43,548 bases of DNA from positions 1-43,548 of the IMG/VR virus record IMGVR_UViG_3300035088_000007. One strand, given 5' to 3'. Position numbers and translations under genes: made by a program. The notes below the pieces were generated by a model. That model was not told the origin of the DNA, made no database searches, and saw nothing but the letters and a program-made list of their open reading frames with translations. The DNA is from a virus. Shown in pieces: positions 1 through 5,853 of the stretch (the stretch's first letter is position 1; each line of letters starts with the position of its first letter).

Positions 1-127
1 TTCCCTGTTGGGGATGCCGATGAACCTCCGGCGTTCTTGGAGAACCGCGAGCGTAACGAGGATGGCGTCGTGGAGACCTTTGATGATTTGATCTGCGAAG
101 CCGCTGGCCTGCCCGCTGAGGCATCCT
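1..127. repeat. Terminal direct repeat, left copy (circular contig overlap)
   Basis: The first 127 bases are identical to the last 127 of the window. The length equals a common assembly k-mer (127), so this is most simply the overlap left when a circular genome is written out linearly, not a biological terminal repeat. The unique circle is 43,421 bp. A coding frame runs without interruption through the join, which supports circularity or circular permutation. Confidence 0.93.
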
Positions 128-378
128 ACGCAGAACGAAAAATCGAAATCGACGCCTGTCCTGCCGAGATGCAGAGCTATTGTTCCTACGAGTGGCCGAT
201 GTTTCTGCTCTGCGTGCGCGGCGCAGAGTATCTTGTGCATCGCGGTTACACCGAAGAGATCACAGCCAAGAGTCTTGCTGTGAAACCGGAAAAGATAGCT
301 GCGTTCAAGGCGTTCTGCGAAGCAAACTCGATACCATGGCAAGAGCCGAAGTGGCTGCTTTGCAGCATGTACGGCTAG
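1..378 (+). CDS. Hypothetical protein, 3' part of the gene crossing the circular join
   Basis: Codons are in frame from base 1. Joined to the segment at the right end of the window, which starts at the ATG at 43386 behind an AGGAAAGG ribosome site, the full protein is 137 residues. It is acidic in the first third and then has a W/C-containing stretch (SYEWPMFLLCVRGAEYL) and a C-terminal KWLLCSMYG. I do not recognise the family. A TTG at 37 could be read as a start on the linear sequence, but the ATG across the join is far better placed. It is part of the rightward accessory block downstream of the integrase. Confidence 0.8.
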   Translation, partial: FPVGDADEPPAFLENRERNEDGVVETFDDLICEAAGLPAEASYAERKIEIDACPAEMQSYCSYEWPMFLLCVRGAEYLVHRGYTEEITAKSLAVKPEKIAAFKAFCEANSIPWQEPKWLLCSMYG

Positions 379-405
379 CGTTATCGCGTCGTCAAGGAAA
401 CCACG

Positions 406-615
406 ATGGCCACTGATCTAGAACGAATATGCCGCTTGTGTGGCCGCCCGCTGAGTCATCATTCGCTATTGACTGCAGACATTTGCAATTTCTTTCTGGA
501 GATGGACGATGACCATAGGCGAACTGATTGCGGCTCGACGAAAGGAAAGAGGCTGGAGCCTTCGCAAGCTGGAGGTTCTCAGCAAGGTGTCGAACGCCCT
601 GATCTCTCAGATTGA
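406..615 (+). CDS. Possible small Cys-containing protein
   Basis: The frame opens at an ATG behind AAGGAAACCACG and encodes a short CRLCGRPL motif with further H and C residues, which looks like half of a zinc-binding knuckle. Only about the first 34 codons look coding. The remainder overlaps the downstream HTH gene by 107 bases and reads like a shadow of it. The gene may be a truncated remnant or may not be translated. Confidence 0.35.
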   Translation: MATDLERICRLCGRPLSHHSLLTADICNFFLEMDDDHRRTDCGSTKGKRLEPSQAGGSQQGVERPDLSD

Positions 616-760
616 GACCGGCCACGTTAAAGACCCTGGGTTCACGACGGCGGTAAAGCTGTGCGATGCACTCCGCATCAATCCGATCCACGCCTTTGGC
701 GCCGGCCGCGATCCGATCCACCCGCGCGATATACTGCGCGTTGCGACAAAACGTCTTTAA
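509..760 (+). CDS. XRE-family helix-turn-helix regulator
   Basis: The 83-residue protein is a single Cro/CI-type HTH domain. The opening IGELIAARRKERGWSLRKLE is helix 1 and the start of helix 2, SKVSNALISQIETGHVKDPG spans the recognition helix, and TTAVKLCDALRINP is the closing helix. GGAG lies seven bases before the ATG. There is no C-terminal effector domain, so it is probably a small DNA-binding regulator of the accessory block rather than the lysogeny repressor. Its targets cannot be read from the sequence. Confidence 0.85.
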   Translation: MTIGELIAARRKERGWSLRKLEVLSKVSNALISQIETGHVKDPGFTTAVKLCDALRINPIHAFGAGRDPIHPRDILRVATKRL

Positions 761-782
761 TAGACAGGTAGAGGTAATCGAG

Positions 783-986
783 ATGGAAGTTTATACGATG
801 ATGGGGACACCGAATGAGCCTGGATGGTATATCGCCCGCATGAAAACGTGGGCGGTTGGATCTGGATTCGCGCCAGTAAGGGTTACTCAGAACGGAAGCG
901 CTGATCCGCTTCAGGTTTGGCAGTGCGGTGATGAGCGATCTTGGCCTGTCGAATCGTGGGATTGGCGAGCGAGATTTCATCCCTGA
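783..986 (+). CDS. Hypothetical protein, Trp-rich
   Basis: A 67-residue protein beginning MEVYTMMGTPNEPGWYIARM, with an ATG eight bases after GAGG. It is rich in tryptophan (GWY, TWA, QVWQ, RSWPVESWDWR). The layout suggests a small beta-fold like those of other short phage early proteins, but I recognise no family. It lies between the HTH gene and the adenine methyltransferase in the same direction. Confidence 0.6.
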   Translation: MEVYTMMGTPNEPGWYIARMKTWAVGSGFAPVRVTQNGSADPLQVWQCGDERSWPVESWDWRARFHP

Positions 987-999
987 TAGGTAGTTAGCG

Positions 1000-1515
1000 A
1001 TGGCGCTTCACGAGCAGTGCACCGGGAAGACGGACGAGTGGTACACGCCGCCACACGTCTTTGACGCGATTGGCCGTGAGTTCGACCTTGACGTGGCATC
1101 TCCCGGCCTCTGTCACGTTCCATGGATACCTACGCGCCGCGCACACATCTGCAACAGCCTGACGAAAGAGTGGTTCGGCTTTGTTTGGATGAACCCGCCG
1201 TTCGGCGCCCGGAACGGCTTGGTGCCGTGGCTTGACAGGTTTTTTCAGCATGCCGATGGTATCGCCTTGGTTCCAGATCGAACGTCAGCGCCTTGGTGGC
1301 AGCGGTTCGCGCCACACGCTGATGCCGTGCTGTTCGTTTCGCGCAAGATCAAGTTTATCGGAGCGGATGGCAGGCCCGGCGGGTCTCCGGCCCAAGGGAC
1401 GTGTCTGTTCAGTGCTGGGGCAGAAGCAACAAGAGTGCTACGACAAGCAGAGCGAGCAGGGCTCGGTCTCGTGATGAGATGCGACGTTAATCAGCAGAAA
1501 ACGCAAAATGGCTAA
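1000..1515 (+). CDS. Phage DNA N-6-adenine methyltransferase (Dam-like)
   Basis: A 171-residue protein of the phage N6-adenine methyltransferase family, which transfers methyl groups from S-adenosylmethionine to adenine in DNA. TPPHVFDAIGREFDLDVASP (from residue 16) is the family's N-terminal signature. NPPF at residues 65-68 is the catalytic (D/N)PP(Y/F) motif. LVPDRTSAPWWQ, KIKFIG and GGSPAQGTCLF are further family blocks, and the length is normal. It probably protects phage DNA from host restriction or alters regulatory sites. With the cytosine methyltransferase at 37660 and the GcrA-like protein at 32615 it suggests interplay with host DNA methylation. The target site is not predictable here. 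Confidence 0.92.
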   Translation: MALHEQCTGKTDEWYTPPHVFDAIGREFDLDVASPGLCHVPWIPTRRAHICNSLTKEWFGFVWMNPPFGARNGLVPWLDRFFQHADGIALVPDRTSAPWWQRFAPHADAVLFVSRKIKFIGADGRPGGSPAQGTCLFSAGAEATRVLRQAERAGLGLVMRCDVNQQKTQNG

Positions 1516-1702
1516 AGGCGATCACCCTTATAAGAAGCGAGTTGTAGGTTCCAAAAACGGCGGATACGTTCGCTCCCGCGTGCAGATCGGTTTTGACGAT
1601 AAAGTCAGAAAAGAAATAATCGCACGCTCAAAAGCTAACAATCGTAGCTTTGCGTCAGAAGTTCGGTACCTTGTGGAGGCGGCACTACGGAATTTCCCTT
1701 AA
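1508..1702 (+). CDS. Ribbon-helix-helix-like (Arc type) small regulator
   Basis: A 64-residue basic protein overlapping the end of the methyltransferase gene by eight bases. After a basic N-terminal arm, RVQIGFDD could be the DNA-contacting strand, KVRKEIIARSKANN helix A and SFASEVRYLVEAAL helix B. That is the Arc/MetJ order. It is probably a dimeric DNA-binding protein co-expressed with the methyltransferase; its operator is unknown. Confidence 0.65.
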   Translation: MAKGDHPYKKRVVGSKNGGYVRSRVQIGFDDKVRKEIIARSKANNRSFASEVRYLVEAALRNFP

Positions 1703-1728
1703 CGTCACAAAATTAGGAGAAAAGAAAA

Positions 1729-2148
1729 ATGGATGAATACGGTATTGCCGCTGCCGCTAGGGTTGGCGTTCTAATGTACGAACAAGCATGCAGGAATTCG
1801 GGACGAACTTCGCGGATGATTGAGCGCGTCACCGACGAAGATCAAATCATTGTTCCGAGTGGCGATGTTTCAAGGCACGTTCGCTATATGCTCAAAGAAG
1901 CCGGGAAGAAAACGCAAGTCTTTGTTGTTAGACCCGGGGACGTTCCGATGCGAACGGTTGGGACGGCACCAAAGGGCCGTACGTTCTTCGACCACACTTG
2001 GATAGAGCAACACGTATTGCACGCCCTGACGTGCTCTGAGCGCGATCTAGAGGCATTCCAGCGGGCAACGTCAAAGACGTGGCCAGAGAAGCCGAAGGCC
2101 GACAGCCAAAGCGCCGGTAGGATGAATGAGTGGGCGGTGCAGGGGTGA
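1729..2148 (+). CDS. Hypothetical protein
   Basis: A 139-residue protein with an ATG behind AGGAGAAAAGAAAA, a strong ribosome site. Recognisable stretches are QIIVPSGDVSRHVRYMLKEAG and QVFVVRPGDVPMRTVG, an alternating pattern that suggests a small alpha/beta domain, followed by a charged tail. I know no family for it. It is translationally coupled to the next gene through TGATG. Confidence 0.7.
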   Translation: MDEYGIAAAARVGVLMYEQACRNSGRTSRMIERVTDEDQIIVPSGDVSRHVRYMLKEAGKKTQVFVVRPGDVPMRTVGTAPKGRTFFDHTWIEQHVLHALTCSERDLEAFQRATSKTWPEKPKADSQSAGRMNEWAVQG

Positions 2149-2333
2149 TGAAAATTCCAGTAGAGTTTCACCCTTACAACATACCCCTTGAAGTCGATCC
2201 GAATCGAACCATTGGCGTCTACGCGGTTGGTTCTCTTGAGGCTATGGGTTGGGTTACCGGTCCCGTTGGCGAAATTGATATGGGGGCGTCATACACTTTC
2301 GAAGCTGTCATAGACGGCCAATCTTACCGGTGA
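2148..2333 (+). CDS. Hypothetical protein, small beta-rich
   Basis: A 61-residue protein starting MKIPVEFHPYNIPLEVDP at the ATG that shares its A with the upstream stop codon (TGATG, behind AGGGG). Alternating hydrophobic residues (IGVYAVGS, EIDMGASYTFEAVI) suggest an all-beta domain. An earlier in-frame ATG at 2130 lies inside the upstream gene and is less likely. The function is unknown. Confidence 0.65.
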   Translation: MKIPVEFHPYNIPLEVDPNRTIGVYAVGSLEAMGWVTGPVGEIDMGASYTFEAVIDGQSYR

Positions 2334-2354
2334 GATAACAACGAGGGAATCAAA

Positions 2355-2717
2355 ATGAGCAACGTAATCGGTGGGAATTTCGCATCTGATGGAATCTCTA
2401 TCGGCGACCGCAGAGCAATTGCTCTTTCTGAATGGCTTCATGCCAAGGTCAGCGCCACGCCAGATGAAATGGCTGCGGAAATGGAACGGCTCAGGCGTAT
2501 CATGCCGGCTCCAGAGGACAACGCCATCCAAACGACAGCCGCCGATGAGTCACTGTTCAGGTTCGACGCTGAGAACAATGTGCAGCCAGCGCGTCAAGTC
2601 GCTGAGCGTATTGCGAATCGCCATGGCATCGGTCGTGATATGGCCCTGATCGACGACATCGCCCATGCGATCGAGGACGCGATGGAGATAGGCCAGAGGC
2701 GCGGAAAGTTTCTATAA
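2355..2717 (+). CDS. Hypothetical protein
   Basis: A 120-residue, mostly helical, acidic protein. Regions such as SEWLHAKVSATPDEMAAEMERL and ARQVAERIANRHG look like short amphipathic helices. The ATG follows ACGAGGGAATCAAA. It is near the end of the accessory block and no family is recognised. Confidence 0.65.
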   Translation: MSNVIGGNFASDGISIGDRRAIALSEWLHAKVSATPDEMAAEMERLRRIMPAPEDNAIQTTAADESLFRFDAENNVQPARQVAERIANRHGIGRDMALIDDIAHAIEDAMEIGQRRGKFL

Positions 2718-2735
2718 TAAGCTACAACGGAGAAC

Positions 2736-2858
2736 ATGATGGTAATAGTTTGCGCCCCGTGGGGCTACATCAATAAGCCGCCAATGTGCGACATAAGCCA
2801 AGCCATTGTCGTGAAAATCATGGGAAAAACATGCCGCGTACGACCGTCCCGCTGGTAA
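2736..2858 (+). CDS. Very small hypothetical protein (40 aa)
   Basis: An open frame of 40 codons with two adjacent ATGs (2736 and 2739). GGAG at 2729-2732 suits the second one best. The peptide has three cysteines (VCAPWG, MCD, TCRVR) and a basic C-terminus. Its stop codon ends exactly one base before the last codon of the convergent leftward operon. The ribosome site and tight fit support it, but its shortness keeps confidence moderate. Confidence 0.45.
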   Translation: MMVIVCAPWGYINKPPMCDISQAIVVKIMGKTCRVRPSRW

Positions 2859-2990
2859 CTATCTGCAGCGCTTCCGTTCCCTCGAGTCGCAGATCGCCCC
2901 GCCGGCAACCCACAGCCCATAGAGCGGGAGAAGCGCGAAAGCGGTCAGGATCATGAGTCGGCGGCTAATGTCGACCGCCATTCTCTGCAT
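2859..2990 (-). CDS. Very small membrane protein (43 aa)
   Basis: The ATG shares one base with the stop of the upstream gene (TGATG) and AGGAG lies seven bases before it. The protein has a basic N-terminus (MQRMAVDISRR), one hydrophobic segment (LMILTAFALLPLYGLWVAGGA) and a charged tail. It looks like a single-pass inner-membrane peptide. It is the last gene of the late operon, beyond the lysis genes, so a lysis or envelope role is possible but unproven. Confidence 0.6.
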   Translation of the reverse strand: MQRMAVDISRRLMILTAFALLPLYGLWVAGGAICDSRERKRCR

Positions 2991-3127
2991 CAGAGGTCTC
3001 CTGCGATTCCATGAATATCAATCTCTAGGGCAATCCATAGAGCAAGAATGACTGGACCCAGAATAGCTGCTGCAATGAGCAGGATTAATCCGGTCGTGAT
3101 AATGGCGTTTCTGATTGCAAGCAACAT
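2990..3127 (-). CDS. Very small membrane protein (45 aa)
   Basis: Begins MLLAIRNAIITTGLILLIAA and consists almost wholly of one long hydrophobic helix followed by an acidic tail (EIDIHGIAGDL). GGAAG lies about nine bases before the ATG. It is translationally coupled to the next small membrane gene. The pair looks like a two-component membrane module at the end of the late transcript. Confidence 0.6.
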   Translation of the reverse strand: MLLAIRNAIITTGLILLIAAAILGPVILALWIALEIDIHGIAGDL

Positions 3128-3265
3128 TTTGTTTATCTTCCGAACCTTGATCGCCAGATGCTACCCGTGTTTACCCGGAAGCCGTGACCTGTACTCGGCG
3201 GCGCTCGCTCGCGCATTGAGACCACGCTCATCGCCAGGATCGACATGCCGCCGGCAGCACCTAGT

Positions 3266-3291
3266 CCCCGCGCCCTGTTGAGAGCGCGGGG
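3266..3291. other. GC-rich hairpin in the 3128-3301 intergenic stretch
   Basis: CCCCGCGC (3266-3273) pairs perfectly with GCGCGGGG (3284-3291) across a 10-base loop. There is no T tract on either side, so it is not a canonical intrinsic terminator. It may limit or stabilise the 3' part of the late mRNA. The rest of this 174-base gap shows only a weak 37-codon leftward frame without a ribosome site. Confidence 0.5.
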
Positions 3292-3301
3292 TGATGGATG
3301 G

Positions 3302-3649
3302 TTAGGTGGTCGCTGCGGGCGTATTGGCGGCGACGGCCTCGCCGAGTTGCTTCGCGCGGCCGCTGATCGCATTGGCGAGAGCGGTGATCCTGGCAACGGT
3401 CGCCGGATCGGTCGTGCTGGCCTTCAGATCCGCCACCATTTTCGAGAGCGTGATGAGGAGTTGTTCGGCGGAATCGTCGGCCGCGGCATTGGCGGCGGCG
3501 GCAGCTTCAGCCTGGTCGAGGGCGTCGGTTTCCATGGACATGATGATGTGTTCTCCTTCTATGATCTGGTCCAATTTGTCTTCGATATCGTCCAGCCGGC
3601 TCAGGACCAGAGCATCCGGCGTGAAGTGGTGATAGATGTCGATGCGCAT
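3302..3649 (-). CDS. Small coiled-coil phage protein
   Basis: The 115-residue protein opens MRIDIYHHFTPDA, a start seen in many small tailed-phage proteins of the form M-x-(I/V)-x-(I/V)-YHHF, followed by a heptad-like helix (RLDDIEDKLDQIIEG) and an Ala-rich, Thr-rich tail ending NTPAATT. The function is unknown. Proteins of this sort commonly sit next to lysis or tail genes. It is read leftward with the late operon. Confidence 0.7.
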   Translation of the reverse strand: MRIDIYHHFTPDALVLSRLDDIEDKLDQIIEGEHIIMSMETDALDQAEAAAAANAAADDSAEQLLITLSKMVADLKASTTDPATVARITALANAISGRAKQLGEAVAANTPAATT

Positions 3650-3763
3650 GTTCAGCAGCCCTTACAAATTCGCGGCGGTGCCGGCTCGGCCGGTGGCAGT
3701 GAGCAGTCGGTGACGCCGCTCACGTAGCGGCAGCCTGCGGGAACGTCCGAACCCGCTCCGGCG

Positions 3764-3937
3764 TCAACGAATGGGGCTCCCGAAGGCGTGCAAGCCGAGT
3801 ATCCCCACGAGGATAAAGAGCACGAGCCAGCTTCCGAAGACGCCGTAGGGCCTAGCCTCGCCCCATGGGCCGATGCCCCAGATGCCGAAGATCCCTACGA
3901 GAACGTAGATCAGCCAAAACCAGATGTTTGCGCCCAT
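3764..3937 (-). CDS. Small two-helix membrane protein (57 aa)
   Basis: A very strong ribosome site (GAGGAGGAATAG) precedes the ATG. The product has two hydrophobic segments, IWFWLIYVLVGIFGIWGIG and GSWLVLFILVGILGLHAFG, separated by a short polar turn (GEARPYG). This W/G-rich two-helix pattern with an RPYG turn is common in small proteins of rhizobial phages, near lysis genes. A holin-like or accessory membrane role is possible. Downstream of its stop a third frame stays open to 3652 (see findings). Confidence 0.75.
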   Translation of the reverse strand: MGANIWFWLIYVLVGIFGIWGIGPWGEARPYGVFGSWLVLFILVGILGLHAFGSPIR

Positions 3938-3940
3938 GGT

Positions 3941-4117
3941 CTATTCCTCCTCGATCGTGATGCGGTAGGTCTTTCCGGACTTGAAACCGCCCCGCGACTT
4001 CAAGAGATTGAGCAGCACGTACTCGTCATGCGACGTGGGCTGATTGATCACCGTGAACAACACTTTCAGGAGGCCATTGGTTCGGGTGGATGACGAACAT
4101 TCTCCGATAAGCTGCAT
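3941..4117 (-). CDS. Hypothetical protein (58 aa)
   Basis: The start is taken at the ATG lying just after the stop of the upstream gene (TGACATG). It encodes MQLIGECSSSTRTNGLLKVL, a short central helix and an acidic end (YRITIEEE). The TTG or ATG codons further upstream would overlap the preceding gene. Its stop is three bases from the next gene's ATG, whose GAGGAGG ribosome site lies inside its last codons. No family is recognised. Confidence 0.6.
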   Translation of the reverse strand: MQLIGECSSSTRTNGLLKVLFTVINQPTSHDEYVLLNLLKSRGGFKSGKTYRITIEEE

Positions 4118-4118
4118 G

Positions 4119-4496
4119 TCAGTGGTGCCAGAAAGCGATTGCAGTTGTGATGGCCCATCCAACTAGAGCGGCAGCGAGCAACAGACCGGCTGATTTACCG
4201 CTCGATTTTTCCAACCCAGATGTCACATGTTCAAGACGCTTCGCCATCTCATCAAGGCGCATATTGGTCTCTGACTTGCTGGCGAAGTTCTCCTGCTGGT
4301 CGCGCATCGCCTGGCGGAACTCGTTCACCGAGTCGAAGCGCTTTTCAGTCGCCGTCTCGGCTTTCAGGATGGCCTTCTCCGCTGATGCCATCGCCGCGTT
4401 GACACCCTCCTTCGCGGCTTTCGATATCTCCATCACGTGGATGTAGAGCGTATCGAACGTCCACCCGTTCGAGTTTCCGGCGCCAGTCACCGCCAT
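4119..4496 (-). CDS. Coiled-coil protein with C-terminal membrane anchor
   Basis: The protein has 125 residues: WTFDTLYIHVMEISKAAKEG, then a long charged helix (AEKAILKAETATEKRFDSV and onward to residue about 95), then one C-terminal transmembrane segment (GLLLAAALVGWAITTAIAFW). This order, with the KRFDSVNEFRQ motif, is typical of a widespread tailed-phage protein found beside holins and endolysins. It probably resides in the inner membrane with its coiled coil in the cytoplasm or periplasm. A role in lysis timing is inference. Confidence 0.75.
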   Translation of the reverse strand: MAVTGAGNSNGWTFDTLYIHVMEISKAAKEGVNAAMASAEKAILKAETATEKRFDSVNEFRQAMRDQQENFASKSETNMRLDEMAKRLEHVTSGLEKSSGKSAGLLLAAALVGWAITTAIAFWHH

Positions 4497-4572
4497 CGCC
4501 CCACCACGCCGCCGCAGCGATGAGGCCGACCACCGCCGGATAGACCACCAGCCAGTACAGCCAGCCAGTCAT
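4345..4572 (-). CDS. Small membrane protein overlapping the next gene
   Basis: Starts immediately after the stop of the preceding gene (TAG then ATG). The first 26 residues form one clear hydrophobic helix (MTGWLYWLVVYPAVVGLIAA). After about residue 30 the frame runs inside the following gene for about 150 bases and becomes Arg/Asp/Gly-rich, probably a by-product of the overlap. The N-terminal helix is likely real; the tail may or may not be functional. Confidence 0.5.
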   Translation of the reverse strand: MTGWLYWLVVYPAVVGLIAAAAWWGDGGDWRRKLERVDVRYALHPRDGDIESREGGCQRGDGISGEGHPESRDGD

Positions 4573-4893
4573 CTATTTGATCTTCACGACGAAGATCTTC
4601 GAAATCCACTCCCATGCTTGCGATATCGCGATGATCGCGCCGAATATCGTGGCTCCGGCGATCATGAGGAATTTGCGGACAACGTTGGCGTTGTTCATGA
4701 ATTGGATGGTGGATTCCAGTTCCTCTATCTTGGCCTTGTCGGCGCGTCGCAGCCATTCCTTGGCGTCGGGCGACATGTCGGCGATGAACTCGGCCGCCTC
4801 CCACATGTTGGCGACGCGCTGATCGGTCATCCCGACCCAGAATGCCCGCTGCACATCGGTCAGGCCCTCCGGAATATCGTCCCGGGCTGACAT
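4573..4893 (-). CDS. Membrane-anchored lysis-region protein (holin-like)
   Basis: A 106-residue protein. The N-terminal half is soluble and helical (DVQRAFWVGMTDQRVANMWE, SPDAKEWLRRADKAKIEELE). One C-terminal transmembrane segment lies at VVRKFLMIAGATIFGAIIAI, ending with the basic KIFVVKIK. Its architecture is related to that of the coiled-coil anchored neighbour downstream. The start is the ATG sharing a base with the stop of a 24-codon frame (TGATG). Membrane location is clear; the lysis role is inferred from position. Confidence 0.65.
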   Translation of the reverse strand: MSARDDIPEGLTDVQRAFWVGMTDQRVANMWEAAEFIADMSPDAKEWLRRADKAKIEELESTIQFMNNANVVRKFLMIAGATIFGAIIAISQAWEWISKIFVVKIK

Positions 4894-4967
4894 CAAATGT
4901 TACCTGTAGGTGTGCGATTTCGGACATAGTCGATTGAATAACCTGTGGTTGAATTGCCGCCAGCCAT
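4893..4967 (-). CDS. Possible leader peptide (24 aa)
   Basis: An ATG eight bases after AAGGGG opens a 24-codon frame (MAGGNSTTGYSIDYVRNRTP...) whose TGA shares its A with the next ATG (TGATG). The good ribosome site and coupling suggest that its translation feeds the membrane protein downstream. It could also be a short coding remnant. Confidence 0.4.
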   Translation of the reverse strand: MAGGNSTTGYSIDYVRNRTPTGNI

Positions 4968-5001
4968 CGGTTGACCCCTTCCCGGGTTGATTTGGTGGTT
5001 A

Positions 5002-5037
5002 GGGCCTGTCGCTCTGTGTCACCGGAGCGATAGGTCC
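5002..5037 (+). other. 13-bp hairpin in late-operon intergenic region
   Basis: GGGCCTGTCGCTC (5002-5014) and GAGCGATAGGTCC (5025-5037) pair over all 13 positions as rightward RNA, with two G-U pairs. As leftward RNA the same two positions are A-C mismatches. An outer stem can form between TGGTG/TAG (4993-5002) and CTACACCA (5051-5058). There is no T tract. It lies in the 83-base non-coding gap between two small leftward genes. The function is unknown; it could be an RNA processing site or a small rightward RNA. Confidence 0.5.
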
Positions 5038-5050
5038 GCCTTGTTACGCG

Positions 5051-5179
5051 CTACACCACGCCCGAAGCCGCACCAACAATTACGCTGTAAAAATAGCAGA
5101 TTCCCGCGATCATGAAAATGAACGTGGCCGAAGCGCAGATCACTGCTTCCTCATCGGTCCATGCGTCGTACGGTCTCAT
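5051..5179 (-). CDS. Very small membrane protein (42 aa)
   Basis: Coupled to the upstream gene by ATGA. An acidic N-terminus (MRPYDAWTDEEAV) is followed by one hydrophobic helix (CASATFIFMIAGICYFYSVI) ending in a Gly/Ala/Val tail. It looks like a single-pass membrane peptide within the lysis region. Its stop codon lies in the outer stem of the adjacent RNA structure. No family is recognised. Confidence 0.6.
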   Translation of the reverse strand: MRPYDAWTDEEAVICASATFIFMIAGICYFYSVIVGAASGVV

Positions 5180-5472
5180 TTCAACGCGTCCTCAACCGCG
5201 TCCCAGATCACTCGGTTCTCCGGCGTCAGAAGCTCGACGCCGATCGCGTCGACTTCCTCTTTCATATAGGCCCGGACCATCTCCAGCGCTTTGCGCATCT
5301 TGTCGTCGCGCGGCGGCACGTTGTAGTCCCCGAAGTTCGGATCGTTCGGGTCCTTGTGGAGATCGTCCACGCCGGTAAACTTCTGTTGCTCTCGTTCCTC
5401 CCGAGCGACGTCATCCGCCCGGTAGGAGTCCGAGCCCTGCACGTAGCCGCGGCCGGTCTGGCTTCCGGTCAT
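5176..5472 (-). CDS. Hypothetical soluble protein (98 aa)
   Basis: The start is the ATG in the ATGA overlap with the previous gene, encoding MTGSQTGRGYVQGSDSYRAD. The protein is strongly charged, with a DPNDPNFGDYNVPPRDDK linker and a C-terminal helix (KALEMVRAYMKEEVDAIGVE). It has no signal or membrane segment. It lies between the probable spanin genes and a small membrane protein. The function is unknown. Confidence 0.65.
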   Translation of the reverse strand: MTGSQTGRGYVQGSDSYRADDVAREEREQQKFTGVDDLHKDPNDPNFGDYNVPPRDDKMRKALEMVRAYMKEEVDAIGVELLTPENRVIWDAVEDALK

Positions 5473-5681
5473 GTCGCTACCTGCGGACACAATTTGCGAT
5501 ATGTCAGTTCGTTCGCCAGCAGGCGCCGCTTCACGCCGGCTGGCGCCGAGATCGCGCCGTCGCCCTTCTGCACGATCACCTTGTCATAGACCTGACAGAA
5601 TGAATCGATCTGCTCTGGTGTGCAGCTACTTGGGCTCAAGGCCACGAAGCTGAGCATCAACAGCGTCATCGGTGAGTGCAT
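5469..5681 (-). CDS. Probable outer-membrane spanin subunit (Rz1-like lipoprotein)
   Basis: A 70-residue protein with a hydrophobic start (MTLLMLSFVALSPSSC) ending in a Cys at about residue 20. This resembles a lipoprotein signal, although PSSC is a weak lipobox. The mature part (TPEQIDSFCQVYDKVIVQKG) is small. Its 5' end overlaps the preceding membrane coiled-coil gene by about 56 bases in another frame, the classic overlapped Rz/Rz1 layout. By analogy it would be the outer-membrane partner that fuses membranes at lysis. The weak lipobox and absence of a proline-rich region limit confidence. Confidence 0.5.
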   Translation of the reverse strand: MHSPMTLLMLSFVALSPSSCTPEQIDSFCQVYDKVIVQKGDGAISAPAGVKRRLLANELTYRKLCPQVAT

Positions 5682-5853
5682 TGACCTGATCCCTTATGGC
5701 CTTGGCGGCTTGAGTTTTCCCAAGGATGGCTGCGGAAATCTTCGCGATCTCCGCATCCGTCCCGGCCTGGAATTGCTTCTGATAGTTCACCGCACCCATG
5801 ATCGCGTTGGCGAGCTTGAGGAACAGAAGAACAATCTCGGCCCATGTGAACAT
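5626..5853 (-). CDS. Probable inner-membrane spanin subunit (Rz-like)
   Basis: A 75-residue protein with an N-terminal transmembrane segment (MFTWAEIVLLFLKLANAIMG) and a long helical, charged domain (AEIAKISAAILGKTQAAKAI and onward), the type II topology expected of an i-spanin. It is coupled to the holin by TGATG and its 3' end overlaps the probable lipoprotein gene. It is shorter than lambda Rz, so the assignment depends on gene order holin, this gene, overlapped lipoprotein. Confidence 0.5.
   Translation of the reverse strand: MFTWAEIVLLFLKLANAIMGAVNYQKQFQAGTDAEIAKISAAILGKTQAAKAIRDQVNALTDDAVDAQLRGLEPK

Noticed and set aside
1-127. Packaging-type direct terminal repeats
   Set aside because: The length equals an assembly k-mer and a gene crosses the join intact; no cos or pac features are seen at the ends.
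3133-3246. 37-codon leftward frame in the gap after the 3302 gene
   Set aside because: No ribosome site, Arg-rich composition and no coupling to neighbours.
4985-5075. tRNA-like segment
   Set aside because: It has D-arm-like and CACC pieces, but the central stem is 13 bp, there is no T-loop GTTCRANNC and no 7-bp acceptor stem. Reported only as a hairpin.
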